DNA of 64,000 nt from Allobosea robiniae. GTDB lineage: Bacteria > Pseudomonadota > Alphaproteobacteria > Rhizobiales > Beijerinckiaceae. Below the pieces are notes generated by a model. It had not been told where the DNA came from. It did no database searches and saw nothing but the letters and a program-made list of their open reading frames with translations. The DNA is taken from assembly GCF_900102525.1 (NCBI RefSeq), contig NZ_FNBZ01000001.1, positions 1,116,001 through 1,180,000 of the forward strand, given 5' to 3'. Below, in pieces: positions 26,340 to 35,773 of the stretch. Each line of letters begins with the position of its first letter. Position 1 is the stretch's first letter. The position numbers and the translations under genes are program-made.

Positions 26340-26629
26340 GCCATTCTCCGGATAGCCGATTATTCTCCAGCGATCTCGGGAGAGACGCGCTGTTTCCGCA
26401 GCCGACCAGGCCGTCGCCGAAGTGGACCGGCTTTCTCTCCCGACCGTCTCCCCTCGCCCCGACAAGGCTATTGAAATGGTCTGACCCACGGCGGGCGGGA
26501 GAATAAAACTGTCGCGCGACAGCTGAGCCGGAAAGCATCGCTTTCCAATCACGTCGATGTTCGGAGGCCTTTTCCAGGCGGAGGACGCTAATCCTAGAGG
26601 ACGACAACCTTGCAAGAGACGCGCTCCGC
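26340..26629 (+). promoter_or_regulatory. Gap after tRNA-Thr with two palindromes
   Basis: About 290 bases with no convincing gene. It carries a perfect 14-bp palindrome CTGTCGCGCGACAG at 26509-26522. A hairpin follows, GGAAAG at 26530-26535 paired with CTTTCC at 26541-26546. Both lie 80-120 bases upstream of the binding-protein ATG and may be an operator or leader structure for the peptide importer operon. No second copy of the tRNA 3' end was found by eye in this gap. Confidence 0.4.
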
Positions 26630-28153
26630 ATGCCCCTGTTTCGTCCTACATACTGGTCTGGTTTCATCCTCTCGGCAGGCCTGGCCCTGGCCAGCATGGC
26701 GGGCGCCGCTGCGGCGCAGACCCTGACCATCGCGCAGGGCAACGACATCCTGTCGCTCGACCCGGCCAATCACGGCAACAACAGTACCGAGTCGGCGCTC
26801 GTCAATATCTACGAGTACCTGGTCGACAAGGATTTCAGCCAGGGCCAGCTGCGCTTCACGCCGCGTCTCGCGCGCTCCTGGAGCACAGAAGACAACGTCC
26901 GCTGGACCTTCAAACTGCGCGACGACGTGCTCTGGCACAATGGCGATCGCTTTACTGCGGCAGACGTGAAGTTCACCATCGAACGGGCCCAGCAAGACAA
27001 GAAGCTGATCAACGCCTCGAAGTTTCGTCGCATCAAATCGGTCGAGGCGCCCGACGACACGACGGTGGTGATCGAGACGGACAGGCCCGACACGCTGCTG
27101 CTGCATTATTTCGTCGGCAACGGCGCGGGCATCCTGCCCAAGGCCGCCTTCGAGAAGGCCGGCGGGAAGGAGGAATTCTTCAAGAAGCCGGTCGGCACCG
27201 GCCCCTATGTTTTCGAACAGTGGATCAAGTCCGACCAGGTCATCCTGAGCCGGAACCCGCGCTGGTGGGGCGGCACGCCGAAATGGGACAAGGTGGTGAT
27301 CCGCTCGATCCCCGAGACCACCACCCGCGTCGCCGAACTGCTGACCGGCGGCGTCGACATTGCCGTCAACATCCCGCCCGAGGACATCGCCCGGCTGAAC
27401 GACAACAAGGGCACCCGCGCCATCACCTTCGACATCGCGCGCAACATCGCCCTGCATGTACGCACCGGCAAGGACCGCGTCACCGGCGATCCGAAGCTGC
27501 GCGAGGCGATCGACCTCGCCATCGACCGCGATGCCATCGTGAAACAGGTGCTGGAAGGACATGGCAAGCCGACCCGCGGCTTCTTCCCGCCCGCCATCCC
27601 GGGCTTCGCGCCGGACCTCAACACGAATATCCGCTTCGACCCTGAACGCGCCAAAGCGCTGCTGAAAGAGGCCGGGTTCGATGGCCGCAAGCGCCCCGCG
27701 ATCAAGATCAGCACGCCCAGCGGTCGCTATGTGAAGGATCGCGAGATCGTCGAGGCCGTGGGAGGCTATCTGGAGGATGTCGGCTTCCGGGTGCAGGTCG
27801 AGGTGCTCGACTGGACAGTCTACAACAGCAGGCTTGCCGGCGACGGCTTCGGGGAACTCTACCTCTGGGGCATGGGCTCCTACACGGACGCTTCCTCGAT
27901 CTTCGTGCAGGACTTCAAGCGCCATTACGACTGGTCGGACCCTGCCTTCGAAGACCTGGCCAGGAAAGCCGGCAACGCGAAGACGGAGGCGGAGCGCATC
28001 GCGCTCTCGCAGCAGGCGCAGAAGATCGTCGCCGAGCAGCGCGTGCGTATCGGTTTGCTGCTGCCGCAGTCGATCTACGGCGTCAGCGACCGCGTGGTCT
28101 ATGACGGCCGCTTCGACGAGATGATCGCTGCGGAGGATGTCGGGCGGCCATGA
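26630..28153 (+). CDS. Peptide/nickel-type ABC transporter substrate-binding protein (family 5)
   Basis: A 507-residue exported binding protein. The signal peptide (SGFILSAGLALASMAGAAAA) is cleaved near residue 30. The family 5 hallmarks are present: NDILSLDPANHG, LARSWSTEDNVRWTFKLRDD, VLWHNGDRFTAADVKFTIER and VGTGPYVFEQW. Length fits DppA/OppA relatives. Ligands of this family are di- and oligopeptides, opines, glutathione or metal chelates; the ligand here is unknown. It overlaps the next permease gene by four bases. Confidence 0.93.
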   Translation: MPLFRPTYWSGFILSAGLALASMAGAAAAQTLTIAQGNDILSLDPANHGNNSTESALVNIYEYLVDKDFSQGQLRFTPRLARSWSTEDNVRWTFKLRDDVLWHNGDRFTAADVKFTIERAQQDKKLINASKFRRIKSVEAPDDTTVVIETDRPDTLLLHYFVGNGAGILPKAAFEKAGGKEEFFKKPVGTGPYVFEQWIKSDQVILSRNPRWWGGTPKWDKVVIRSIPETTTRVAELLTGGVDIAVNIPPEDIARLNDNKGTRAITFDIARNIALHVRTGKDRVTGDPKLREAIDLAIDRDAIVKQVLEGHGKPTRGFFPPAIPGFAPDLNTNIRFDPERAKALLKEAGFDGRKRPAIKISTPSGRYVKDREIVEAVGGYLEDVGFRVQVEVLDWTVYNSRLAGDGFGELYLWGMGSYTDASSIFVQDFKRHYDWSDPAFEDLARKAGNAKTEAERIALSQQAQKIVAEQRVRIGLLLPQSIYGVSDRVVYDGRFDEMIAAEDVGRP

Positions 28154-29067
28154 CCAAGCGCTCCCCGCTGCGGGCCCTGCTGCAATTCGTGCCCGTGCTC
28201 TACATCGTCTCGCTGGTGGTCTTCGTCCTGGTCTACCTGACCGGAGATCCCTCTGCCCTGCTGATCCCGGAGGACGCCAGCGAAGCGGACCGGCTCGCCC
28301 TCATCACAGCCTGGGGGCTCGATCAGCCCTGGTACACGCAGTACCTGCACTACATGGCGAACATCCTCAGCGGGGATTTCGGGGTATCCTATCGCTATGG
28401 CACAGATGCCCTGCCCGTCGTGCTGGAGCGTATCCCCGCCACGCTGACGCTGACAGCCGGCGGGCTCGTCGTCGCGATCCTGATCGCGCTCCCCACGGGC
28501 ATCTTCGCCGCGCTGAGGCGCAACAGCTTGCCGGATTTCGCGATCTCGGCCGTGACGGTGCTGGGCAAGGCGATGCCGAATTTCTGGGTCGGGATCATGC
28601 TGATCCTCATCTTCGGCGTCTGGCTGCGGCTGGTGCCGGTCTCGGGCAGCGGCGGCTTTGCGCATCTCATTCTCCCGGCGATGACGCTGGGGACGGGTTT
28701 CGCGGCGGAACTGACCAAGCTGATCCGCTCCAGCCTGCTCGAGGTGATGGGACAGGACTATATCCGCACGGCCCGCGCCAAGGGGGTCCCCGAGACGCTG
28801 GTCGTGCTGCGCCACGGATTGCGCAACGCACTGATCCCGGCCCTGACGATGACCTCGCTGCACGCCATCGCCCTGCTCGGGGGGGCGCTCGTCACCGAGA
28901 CCGTGTTCTCCTGGCCCGGCCTCGGCCAGCTCGTCGTGCAAGCGGTCTACGTCAAGGATATGGCCGTCATCCAGATCGCGGTCTTCGTCATCACCATCAT
29001 GGCGCTCACGATCAACCTGGCGACAGATGCGCTCTATCGCCTGATCGACCCGCGCCTGCGGCACTGA
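28150..29067 (+). CDS. Peptide-type ABC transporter permease (DppB/OppB-like)
   Basis: A 305-residue inner-membrane permease with about six helices. The N-terminus (LLQFVPVLYIVSLVVFVLVY) and LGLDQP-type segment (ITAWGLDQPWYTQYLHYMAN) match the DppB family, and the EAA loop is seen at GQDYIRTARAKGVPETLVVL. It starts within the binding-protein stop and is followed by a DppC-like gene 16 bases on. No ATPase gene is in this operon. Confidence 0.94.
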   Translation: MTKRSPLRALLQFVPVLYIVSLVVFVLVYLTGDPSALLIPEDASEADRLALITAWGLDQPWYTQYLHYMANILSGDFGVSYRYGTDALPVVLERIPATLTLTAGGLVVAILIALPTGIFAALRRNSLPDFAISAVTVLGKAMPNFWVGIMLILIFGVWLRLVPVSGSGGFAHLILPAMTLGTGFAAELTKLIRSSLLEVMGQDYIRTARAKGVPETLVVLRHGLRNALIPALTMTSLHAIALLGGALVTETVFSWPGLGQLVVQAVYVKDMAVIQIAVFVITIMALTINLATDALYRLIDPRLRH

Positions 29068-29083
29068 CCGGAGTTCCAGGCAC

Positions 29084-29974
29084 ATGACACCGTTATCGCT
29101 GCCGATCCCGCGCGAAACCAGAATCGTGATTCCGCGCCTGGCGCAATCGCTCCTGTCGAACAAGGCGGGCGTCGCAGGATTGTTGATCGTCGCCATGATG
29201 GTGGCGGTAGCGCTCGCCGCCGACCAGTTGGCGCCGCTCGACCCGCTGCGACGCAACCTGTCGCTGAAGCTGATGCCGCCGGCCTGGCTGGAGGGCGGCG
29301 ATCTGCGCCATCTTCTCGGAACCGACAGTCAGGGACGCGATCTGTTCAGCCGCATCCTTTTCGGCGCACGCACCTCTCTTGCAGTCGGTGTCGCCGCCGT
29401 GGCGCTGTCGAGCCTGATCGGGCTTGCGCTCGGTCTCGTCGCCGGCATGGCAGGCGGCAAGGTCGATCTCCTCATCATGCGGCTGATCGATGCCATGCTG
29501 GCGATCCCGACGATGCTCTTCATGCTGGTCGTGGCGCTCGTGGCCGGGAGCGGGCTGCTGCCGCTCGTCGTGGTCATCGCCGCCACGAACTGGGTCGGCG
29601 CCGCGCGGATCGTCAGAGCCGATGTGCTCAGCGTGAAGGAGATGGATTATGTCGCCGCGGCACGCGCGCTGGGCGCCCGGCCGCTGGGGCTGTTGCTGCG
29701 CCATATCCTGCCCAACACGCTCTCCTCCTTCGTGGTGGTCTCGACGATGAATGTCGGAACGGTGATCCTGGCGGAATCGGCCCTGAGCTTTCTCGGCTTC
29801 GGCATTCAGCCGCCGGATATCTCCTGGGGCCAGATGCTCAGCGAGGGCCGGCAGTATCTCGCGACCAGCTGGTGGGTCGCGACCTTCCCGGGCATCGCGA
29901 TCACGCTGACCGTGCTCGGCGTGATCCTGCTCGGCGACTGGCTGCGAGACCATCTCGATCCGCGCCTCGACTGA
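29084..29974 (+). CDS. Peptide-type ABC transporter permease (DppC/OppC-like)
   Basis: A 296-residue permease. It has the DppC hallmark HLLGTDSQGRDLFSRILFGA after the first helix, then five further helices and the EAA loop MDYVAAARALGARPLGLLLR. The C-terminal LGDWLRDHLDPRLD is typical. It forms the permease pair with the preceding gene. The two ATP-binding subunits normally encoded next are missing; the following gene is a monooxygenase. Confidence 0.94.
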   Translation: MTPLSLPIPRETRIVIPRLAQSLLSNKAGVAGLLIVAMMVAVALAADQLAPLDPLRRNLSLKLMPPAWLEGGDLRHLLGTDSQGRDLFSRILFGARTSLAVGVAAVALSSLIGLALGLVAGMAGGKVDLLIMRLIDAMLAIPTMLFMLVVALVAGSGLLPLVVVIAATNWVGAARIVRADVLSVKEMDYVAAARALGARPLGLLLRHILPNTLSSFVVVSTMNVGTVILAESALSFLGFGIQPPDISWGQMLSEGRQYLATSWWVATFPGIAITLTVLGVILLGDWLRDHLDPRLD

Positions 29975-30011
29975 GCGCATCTCCTTCCCGATATCGAAGC
30001 GACCCAGACCA

Positions 30012-31334
30012 ATGACGATGCATCACCGCCATTCCGGCAAGCGCAAACTCCATCTCGGCCTGTTCAACCAGCCGCTGGGGCGCCACCCCGCCGCCTGGCG
30101 CCGGGCCGAGGCGCAGGGACATCCGGAGGATATCGACTGGGCCATCCGGAACGCGCGCAAGGCCGAGGAAGGCCTGTTCGACATGTTCTTCGTGGCCGAC
30201 AACCTGGCCGGCCCCGAGCCGGGCGCGCAGGGCAAGGCGGGCGGCCTCGAGCCGATCACCTTGCTTTCGGCGCTCGCGATCGCGACGTCGAAGATCGGGC
30301 TGGTCGGCACGATCTCGACCAGCTTTTCCGAGCCCTACAACATCGCCCGGCAACTGGCCTCGCTCGACCATATCAGCCGCGGACGCGTCGGCTGGAACGT
30401 GGTGACGACGCAATCCGACCGGTCGGCCGAGAACTTCAGCCTCTCCGCGCTGCCCGACCACGCGGCCCGCTACGCCCGGGCCGGGGAGTTCGTGCAGGTG
30501 GTGCGCGGGCTCTGGGACAGTTGGGCCGACGAAGCGCTCGTGATGGAGCGCGAGACCGGGCGGTTCCTCGATACCAGCCGGGTGCGTCTGCTGGAGCACA
30601 GGGGAGCGTTTTTCTCCGTGCGCGGGCCTCTCAACATCTCTCGCCCACCCCAGGGACATCCGGTGATCGTTCAGGCAGGCTCGTCGCGCGACGGCATCGG
30701 ACTCGCCGGGGCGCAAGCCGACCTCGCCTTCACTGCGCAGGACACGATCGACGACGCACGCGTCTACCGCCATGCCTTGGCGGAGGTAGCCGAGGCGGCC
30801 GGGCGTCCGACGCCGCCGATCCTCCCGGGCGTCATGCCGATCGTGGGCCGCACCGATGCCGAGGCGCGGGAGAAATTCACGGCGCTGCAGGAACATACCG
30901 ACATTGCGGCCGGCATCAGGCAGCTCTCCGGCCGCTGGGGCTACGACCTGTCGACCCATCCGCTTGACGGCCTGGTGCCGGAGCCGGGAGAGCGCATCCA
31001 TGGCGAGAGCCGGGTGCGCCTGTTGCTGAACAAGGCGCGCGCCGAGAATTACACCCTGCGGGAACTCGCGGCCCTCGCCATCGCATCGCATGGGCACCGT
31101 ATCGTCATCGGCTCGCCCAAGACCATCGCCGACGATTTTCAGCATTGGTTCGAGCAGGGCGGCGCTGACGGCTTCAACCTGATCCCCGCCACCATGCCGG
31201 ACGGGCTCGACGATTTCGTCGATCTGGTCGTGCCCGAATTGCAGGCGCGCGGGCTGTTCCGCGAACGCTATGAGGAGACGACCTTGCGGGCGCGCTTCGC
31301 CCTCCCGATACCAAGCCTCGGCGCCTTCGCCTGA
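30012..31334 (+). CDS. FMN-dependent monooxygenase, NtaA/SnaA/DszA family
   Basis: A 440-residue bacterial-luciferase-like monooxygenase. The start KRKLHLGLFNQPLGRHPAAW and the block RQLASLDHISRGRVGWNVVT are family signatures, as are PVIVQAGSSRDGIGLAG and the late FNLIPATMPDGLDDFV. These enzymes take FMNH2 from a separate flavin reductase and oxygenate C-S, C-N or sulfur atoms. A partner reductase is encoded 1.3 kb downstream. It follows the peptide permease pair by 37 bases and is probably in that operon, which hints that the imported compound is its substrate. Confidence 0.92.
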   Translation: MTMHHRHSGKRKLHLGLFNQPLGRHPAAWRRAEAQGHPEDIDWAIRNARKAEEGLFDMFFVADNLAGPEPGAQGKAGGLEPITLLSALAIATSKIGLVGTISTSFSEPYNIARQLASLDHISRGRVGWNVVTTQSDRSAENFSLSALPDHAARYARAGEFVQVVRGLWDSWADEALVMERETGRFLDTSRVRLLEHRGAFFSVRGPLNISRPPQGHPVIVQAGSSRDGIGLAGAQADLAFTAQDTIDDARVYRHALAEVAEAAGRPTPPILPGVMPIVGRTDAEAREKFTALQEHTDIAAGIRQLSGRWGYDLSTHPLDGLVPEPGERIHGESRVRLLLNKARAENYTLRELAALAIASHGHRIVIGSPKTIADDFQHWFEQGGADGFNLIPATMPDGLDDFVDLVVPELQARGLFRERYEETTLRARFALPIPSLGAFA

Positions 31335-31727
31335 CCCAAACGTGGAGGTGCGCCAGATCGATGTCCGATGGCGGCAGGCGCGAGAGGTGCGAGGCCTTGC
31401 GACGAAAGCGATCCATCTCGGCTGCGACCTGGCCGGGCGTGGCTCGCATCGACACTGCCGATCGACCGGGAACCGGTCGATGCCGCCCAAGTCATCTAAC
31501 GGGGCGCAGTTCGCAGAGGTAAACGCCAGAGGCCTGTCCGTTTTCGCGACCGCATGAGCAGGATATGTTCACCAATCCTCAGTTTGGCAAAAGGTAATTT
31601 TCGAATAATCGCGCCAGATAGGAACATCATACTTATTTTTTCTGCAGTATTGATCGAGATGAATCTGCCGATACTCTGCTCTGACCGATAATGCGCCGTA
31701 GCCAGCGCCATCTGCCGGAGCCTTTTC
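31335..31727. other. Gene-free gap before the GNAT gene, AT-rich at its right end
   Basis: About 390 bases with no gene that I can support; translations in all frames look random. DNA from about 31590 to 31690 is clearly AT-richer than the surroundings (for example ATTTTTTCTGCAGTATTGATC) and probably holds the promoter of the acetyltransferase and the sulfur-type genes that follow. No clear terminator for the upstream operon was seen. Confidence 0.45.
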
Positions 31728-32354
31728 ATGCCAGACCTGATCGTCAGGACCTCCCCGCTAGATCCTCGTGCCGAAATCCTGGTCGAGGGGCTCATAGCGG
31801 AATATGACGGGCGCTACGGAGCCAATAGCCGCCCTGGCGGCGCACGCTCCGAGCTGATGCGCTATCCGGCGGAGGCCTTCGCGCCGCCGCTGGGCGAATT
31901 CATCCTCCTCCGTCGTGGTGACGAGACAATCGCCGGCGGCGCCTTCATGAGCCATGACGACGAGACCGTGGAGCTGAAGCGGATCTGGACGCGCGAGGAT
32001 ATGCGGCGGCAGGGCCTTGCCCGGCGGATCGTTGCGGCCCTGGAGGACGCCGCGGCAGCGCTAGGATATGTGCGGGCCTATCTCACGACCGGCTTCCGCC
32101 AGCCCGAGGCGACCAATCTGTATCGTTCGCTCGGCTATCGGCCCCTGTTCGACATGTCCGTCGAGCCGGAACTGTATCGGTCGCTGCCCTTCGAGAAATC
32201 CATCGGGACCAGGGCAGGTACGACACCGGCAACGCCGATCCATCCGCCAGCCGCATCCTTCGCGGAGGCAAGTGCCCGGGTCGCAGCCATCAAGGCGGAG
32301 CAGGAGACCCGGATCGCCTTGCGGCTGGCTGCTCCGCGCTCTGACGCCGCGTGA
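31728..32354 (+). CDS. GNAT family N-acetyltransferase
   Basis: A 208-residue acetyltransferase. The GNAT core is visible: VELKRIWTREDMRRQGLARR contains the acetyl-CoA pyrophosphate loop (Q-x-x-G-x-G/A type), followed by IVAALEDAAAALGY and TGFRQPEATNLYRSLGYRPL, the motif B helix. The last 45 residues are an extra Ala-rich tail. Substrate is not evident from sequence. By context it could N-acetylate an S-substituted cysteine before oxidation by the neighbouring monooxygenases, as in Bacillus operons; this is inference. Confidence 0.88.
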   Translation: MPDLIVRTSPLDPRAEILVEGLIAEYDGRYGANSRPGGARSELMRYPAEAFAPPLGEFILLRRGDETIAGGAFMSHDDETVELKRIWTREDMRRQGLARRIVAALEDAAAALGYVRAYLTTGFRQPEATNLYRSLGYRPLFDMSVEPELYRSLPFEKSIGTRAGTTPATPIHPPAASFAEASARVAAIKAEQETRIALRLAAPRSDAA

Positions 32355-32603
32355 AGTGAAATCGCGGTGCGTGTTCGCCGTCCAGAAGGTAATCGATCTG
32401 CACCGGCCGGAATATTTGCAAATCTGAACTATTGATCGAAGCAGAGATGAACCCGACACTTGTGATGACGGGTCGATTTCGATCCGCACCAAGTTTTCCT
32501 CCATCCGATTATTGGGACAACCTGGGTCTCGCTCCGGGCGGCTTGAGCGCCGTTGTGTCCATTTCCTTGCGGCCTGCCCGCTTCAGCCTGTTCGGAGTAT
32601 CCG

Positions 32604-33200
32604 ATGACCATCGTGCCGCTCGCATCCCGCAAGATCGTCAGCAGCGCACCGCATCCGGAGCCGGCTTCGTCCGGACCGGTCTCCGCCGGCTCGTTCAGGG
32701 CGGCGATGCGCCAGCTGCCAGGCGGAGTGAGCGTTGTGACGAGCGGACGCGATGGCGGGCGGACCGGGCTGGTCGCGACATCCGTTTCGTCACTTTCGGC
32801 GGAACCACCGACCCTGATGTTCGGCCTCAATCTGGCGTCTTCGACAGCGTTGGTGCTGCGCCGGCAAGGTGCCTTCGCTGTCAACTTCCTGGCCGCCTCC
32901 CAGGCTGACGTTGCCGAGCGCTTCTCCGGCCGCCGCGGCGAGAAGGGCGAAGAGCGCTATGCCGGCGCGCACTGGAGCGAGGGCGTGACGGGCTCGGCCC
33001 TGCTTGATGGCGCGCTGGCCTCGCTGGATTGCGAGGTCGAGGAACTGATCGAGCGTCACACCCATGCGATCGTGATCGGCCGCATCCGCGAGATTCGCGT
33101 CGGCCGTCAGCAACCAGCCCTGATCTACCGCGACGGGCGCTTCGAATCGTCGCTATCGCCGCAGCAATCGCTTCCTTCCGTCGGCCTTCGGGCCTTTTGA
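32604..33200 (+). CDS. Flavin reductase (DIM6/NtaB type)
   Basis: A 198-residue flavin reductase-like protein. FRAAMRQLPGGVSVVTSGRD opens the domain, then TGLVATSVSSLSAEPPTLMF, the flavin-binding Ser-rich block, and STALVLRRQGAFAVNFL. HTHAIVIGRIREI is near the C-terminus. It would supply reduced FMN to the three luciferase-like monooxygenases around it. The frame is open to 32553; the ATG at 32604 follows a GGAG motif. The preceding 250 bases hold no gene that I recognise. Confidence 0.92.
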   Translation: MTIVPLASRKIVSSAPHPEPASSGPVSAGSFRAAMRQLPGGVSVVTSGRDGGRTGLVATSVSSLSAEPPTLMFGLNLASSTALVLRRQGAFAVNFLAASQADVAERFSGRRGEKGEERYAGAHWSEGVTGSALLDGALASLDCEVEELIERHTHAIVIGRIREIRVGRQQPALIYRDGRFESSLSPQQSLPSVGLRAF

Positions 33201-33214
33201 GCGCGAGCGGAGTC

Positions 33215-34213
33215 ATGCCTTATAGCCTGAGCCTTCTCGACAAGAGTCCGATCCTGGACGGCGAGCCCGCCACCGACGCCGTCCGCCGAAGCGTCGCGCT
33301 CGCACAGGCGGCCGAGCGATTGGGTTACGCCCGATTCTGGCTGGCCGAGCATCACGGAGCCCCTGGGCTCGCCAGCAGCGCGCCGGAGATCCTGATTGCG
33401 CATCTTGCGGCCCGCACCCAGCGCATCAGGATCGGCAGCGGCGGCGTGCTGCTCGGCCATTACAGCCCCTATAAGGTGGCGGAGACCTTCAATCTGCTGG
33501 CAACCCTGGCGCCGGATCGCGTCGATCTCGGCATCGGCAAGGCACCTGGCGGGCTGCCTTTCTCGACACGGGCGCTGCGAGCCCGCCAAGCCGAGGCAGC
33601 GCCCTTCGGCGAACTCCTGCGCGAACTGAACGACTATCTGCTCGACCGAAGCAAGGCTTCGCCGGGTATCGACGTCGCCAAGGCCTTTCCAGCACCGCCC
33701 GCTCCGCCGGAGCGCTTCTTGCTGGGCGCCAGTGCCGAAAGTGCCGCGCTTGCCGCCGGACTGGGCTGGAGACTCGTTTTCGCGGGCCAGCTCAACGGCG
33801 ATCCCAAAGCGCTCGAAAGCAGCTTCGAGACTTACGCGAAATCCGGCGGCATCGGGACGCCGCTGCTGAGCGTCGCAGCGCTCGCGGCCCCGACTGCCGA
33901 AGAAGCGCGCAGCATCACCGATCAGCTCAGGGTCGTCCGGGTTTCGCTGGCGGACGGCCAAAGCGTCAATCTCGGCAGCGAGGAACAGGCCGCGGAGTTT
34001 GCGCGGCAGGCCGGCGCAACGGATTTCAGAGCCGAGGTCCGCAGGCCGCATGTCCTGTCCGGCACGGCCGAGGATGTTCGCCGGGAACTGGACGTCCTGC
34101 ACGCGCGCTTGGGCGTCTCGGAATTCATCATCGACACCCCCGTCGCGGCGACGCGGCTTCGCGCCACATCGGTCAGCCTGCTGGCCGGTGAAGCGCCTGC
34201 TCTCGCCGCTTGA
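33215..34213 (+). CDS. Luciferase-like FMN monooxygenase, MsnO8/YtmO-type
   Basis: A 332-residue member of the shorter luciferase-like family. It opens with PYSLSLLDKSPILDGEPATD and has RFWLAEHHGAPGLASSAPEI, GSGGVLLGHYSPYKVAE and RVDLGIGKAPGG, the conserved blocks of this group. Length and opening resemble Bacillus subtilis YtmO, from the operon for S-methylcysteine-type compounds, as far as I can judge from memory. It starts 14 bases after the flavin reductase stop, so the two are co-transcribed. Confidence 0.88.
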   Translation: MPYSLSLLDKSPILDGEPATDAVRRSVALAQAAERLGYARFWLAEHHGAPGLASSAPEILIAHLAARTQRIRIGSGGVLLGHYSPYKVAETFNLLATLAPDRVDLGIGKAPGGLPFSTRALRARQAEAAPFGELLRELNDYLLDRSKASPGIDVAKAFPAPPAPPERFLLGASAESAALAAGLGWRLVFAGQLNGDPKALESSFETYAKSGGIGTPLLSVAALAAPTAEEARSITDQLRVVRVSLADGQSVNLGSEEQAAEFARQAGATDFRAEVRRPHVLSGTAEDVRRELDVLHARLGVSEFIIDTPVAATRLRATSVSLLAGEAPALAA

Positions 34214-34232
34214 TCGTCAAAGGAGACTCGCC

Positions 34233-35591
34233 ATGGCCCAGACACAGCCGCGCAAGACCCGCCTGACCTTCGGGGTGATGCTGCAGGGCGCCGGGAGCCA
34301 CATGAACTCCTGGCGGCACCCGGGCAATCCGGCCGATGCCAGCGTCAACCTGGACTTCTTCATCGCCAATGCCCGCAAGGCCGAGGAGAACGGCATCGCC
34401 TTCGCCTTCGTGGCCGACGGGCTCTACATCAACGAGAAGTCGATCCCGCATTTCCTCAACCGCTTCGAGCCTCTGACGATCCTGTCGGCGCTGGCGACGA
34501 CGACGCGCAAGCTCGGGCTCGTCGGCACGGTCTCGACATCCTATAGCGACCCTTTCACCATCGCCCGGCAGTTCGCCTCGCTGGACCTGATCAGCGGGGG
34601 CCGCGCCGGCTGGAACGCAGTGACCTCACCGTTGGAGGGCTCGGGCCGCAACTACAGCCGGCCGCACCCCGAACATTCCCTGCGCTACGAGATCGCGCAG
34701 GAATATCTCGATGTCGCCAAGGGGCTCTGGGATTCCTGGGATGACGACGCCTTCGTTCGCGACCGGCAGAGCGGGCGCTTCTTCGACCGCGAGAAGCTGC
34801 ATACGCTGGGCCACAAGGGCCGCTTCTTCCAGGTGGAGGGGCCGCTCAATATCCAGCGCTCGGCGCAGGGACAGCCCGTGCTCTTCCAGGCCGGCGCCTC
34901 GGAAGCCGGAATAGGCCTGGCCGGCCGGCATGCCGATGCGGTCTTCGCCAATCATGTGCCGCTCGAGGATGCCCAGGCCCTCTACCGCAGCATCAAGACC
35001 AGCGCGCTCGCCCATGGCCGCAGTGCCGACGACGTCAAGATATTCCCTGGCGCCGGCCCCATCGTCGGGCGCACTCATGCCGAAGCGGAGGAGAAGTATC
35101 AGGCGATCCGCAATCTCGTCTCGATCGACGAGGCGCTGGCCTATCTCGGCCGCTATTTCGACCATCACGACTTCACGGCCTATCCGCTCGATGCGCCCTT
35201 CCCGGAGCTCGGCGAAATCGGCAAGAACAGTTTCCGCTCCACCACCGACCGCATCAAGCGCAACGCCGCGCTGAAACATCAGACGCTGCGCGAGGCCGCG
35301 CTGGAGGCGGCGACGCCGCGCACGGATCTGATCGGCACGGCGGAGGAGATCGCCGACGTGCTGATCGGGCGCGTCGAGAAGCAGGCAGCCGACGGCTTCG
35401 TGCTCGGTTTTCCGGTCTTGGGCCAGGGCCTTTCCGACTTCATCGAGCTGGTCATCCCGGTGCTGGAGGAGCGTGGCGTCTATGACCGCTCGCTCTCGGG
35501 CACGACGTTGCGCGACCACCTCGGACTGCCCCGCAAGACGAGCCGCTACGTCGATGCCAGCGCGGGCGTACAGGCGCGCAGGGCCGGCTGA
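34233..35591 (+). CDS. FMN-dependent monooxygenase, NtaA/SnaA family (CmoJ/YxeK-like)
   Basis: A 452-residue monooxygenase of the same family as the gene at 30.0 kb. Key blocks are TFGVMLQGAGSHMNSWRHP at the N-terminus, RQFASLDLISGGRAGWNAVT, PVLFQAGASEAGIGLAGRHA and FVLGFPVLGQGLSDFIELVI. Related Bacillus enzymes CmoJ and YxeK open N-acetylated S-substituted cysteines. AAAGGAG precedes the ATG at 34233. The divergence from the 30.0 kb enzyme suggests a different substrate. Confidence 0.92.
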   Translation: MAQTQPRKTRLTFGVMLQGAGSHMNSWRHPGNPADASVNLDFFIANARKAEENGIAFAFVADGLYINEKSIPHFLNRFEPLTILSALATTTRKLGLVGTVSTSYSDPFTIARQFASLDLISGGRAGWNAVTSPLEGSGRNYSRPHPEHSLRYEIAQEYLDVAKGLWDSWDDDAFVRDRQSGRFFDREKLHTLGHKGRFFQVEGPLNIQRSAQGQPVLFQAGASEAGIGLAGRHADAVFANHVPLEDAQALYRSIKTSALAHGRSADDVKIFPGAGPIVGRTHAEAEEKYQAIRNLVSIDEALAYLGRYFDHHDFTAYPLDAPFPELGEIGKNSFRSTTDRIKRNAALKHQTLREAALEAATPRTDLIGTAEEIADVLIGRVEKQAADGFVLGFPVLGQGLSDFIELVIPVLEERGVYDRSLSGTTLRDHLGLPRKTSRYVDASAGVQARRAG

Positions 35592-35602
35592 GGCGAGCGG
35601 CA

Positions 35603-35743
35603 ATGACCATCCGTATCGCAGCCGGGGCCAAGGCGTTCGATCCGGAAAGCTATCGGATCCTGCCCTTCGAAAACCGCCTGCCACCCGCGCTCGCTTCGCC
35701 GGCGAAGCAGCCGGATACCTGGCCGCAGTTGCGGACGGGCTGA
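35603..35743 (+). CDS. Possible 46-residue protein between monooxygenase and transporter
   Basis: An ATG at 35603, 11 bases after the monooxygenase stop, opens a 46-codon frame (MTIRIAAGAKAFDPESYRIL at the start, ending TWPQLRTG). It lies in the operon's direction and fills most of the gap before the transporter gene, but has no strong ribosome site. No family is recognised. It may be a small real protein or a remnant of a longer one. Confidence 0.35.
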   Translation: MTIRIAAGAKAFDPESYRILPFENRLPPALASPAKQPDTWPQLRTG

Positions 35744-35773
35744 CGCACCGACATCCATCACACGAGCCAGATC

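Noticed and set aside
29901-31490. Open frame of about 530 codons on the minus strand opposite the FMN monooxygenase
   Set aside because: The plus-strand gene has clear family motifs and the minus translation resembles no family.
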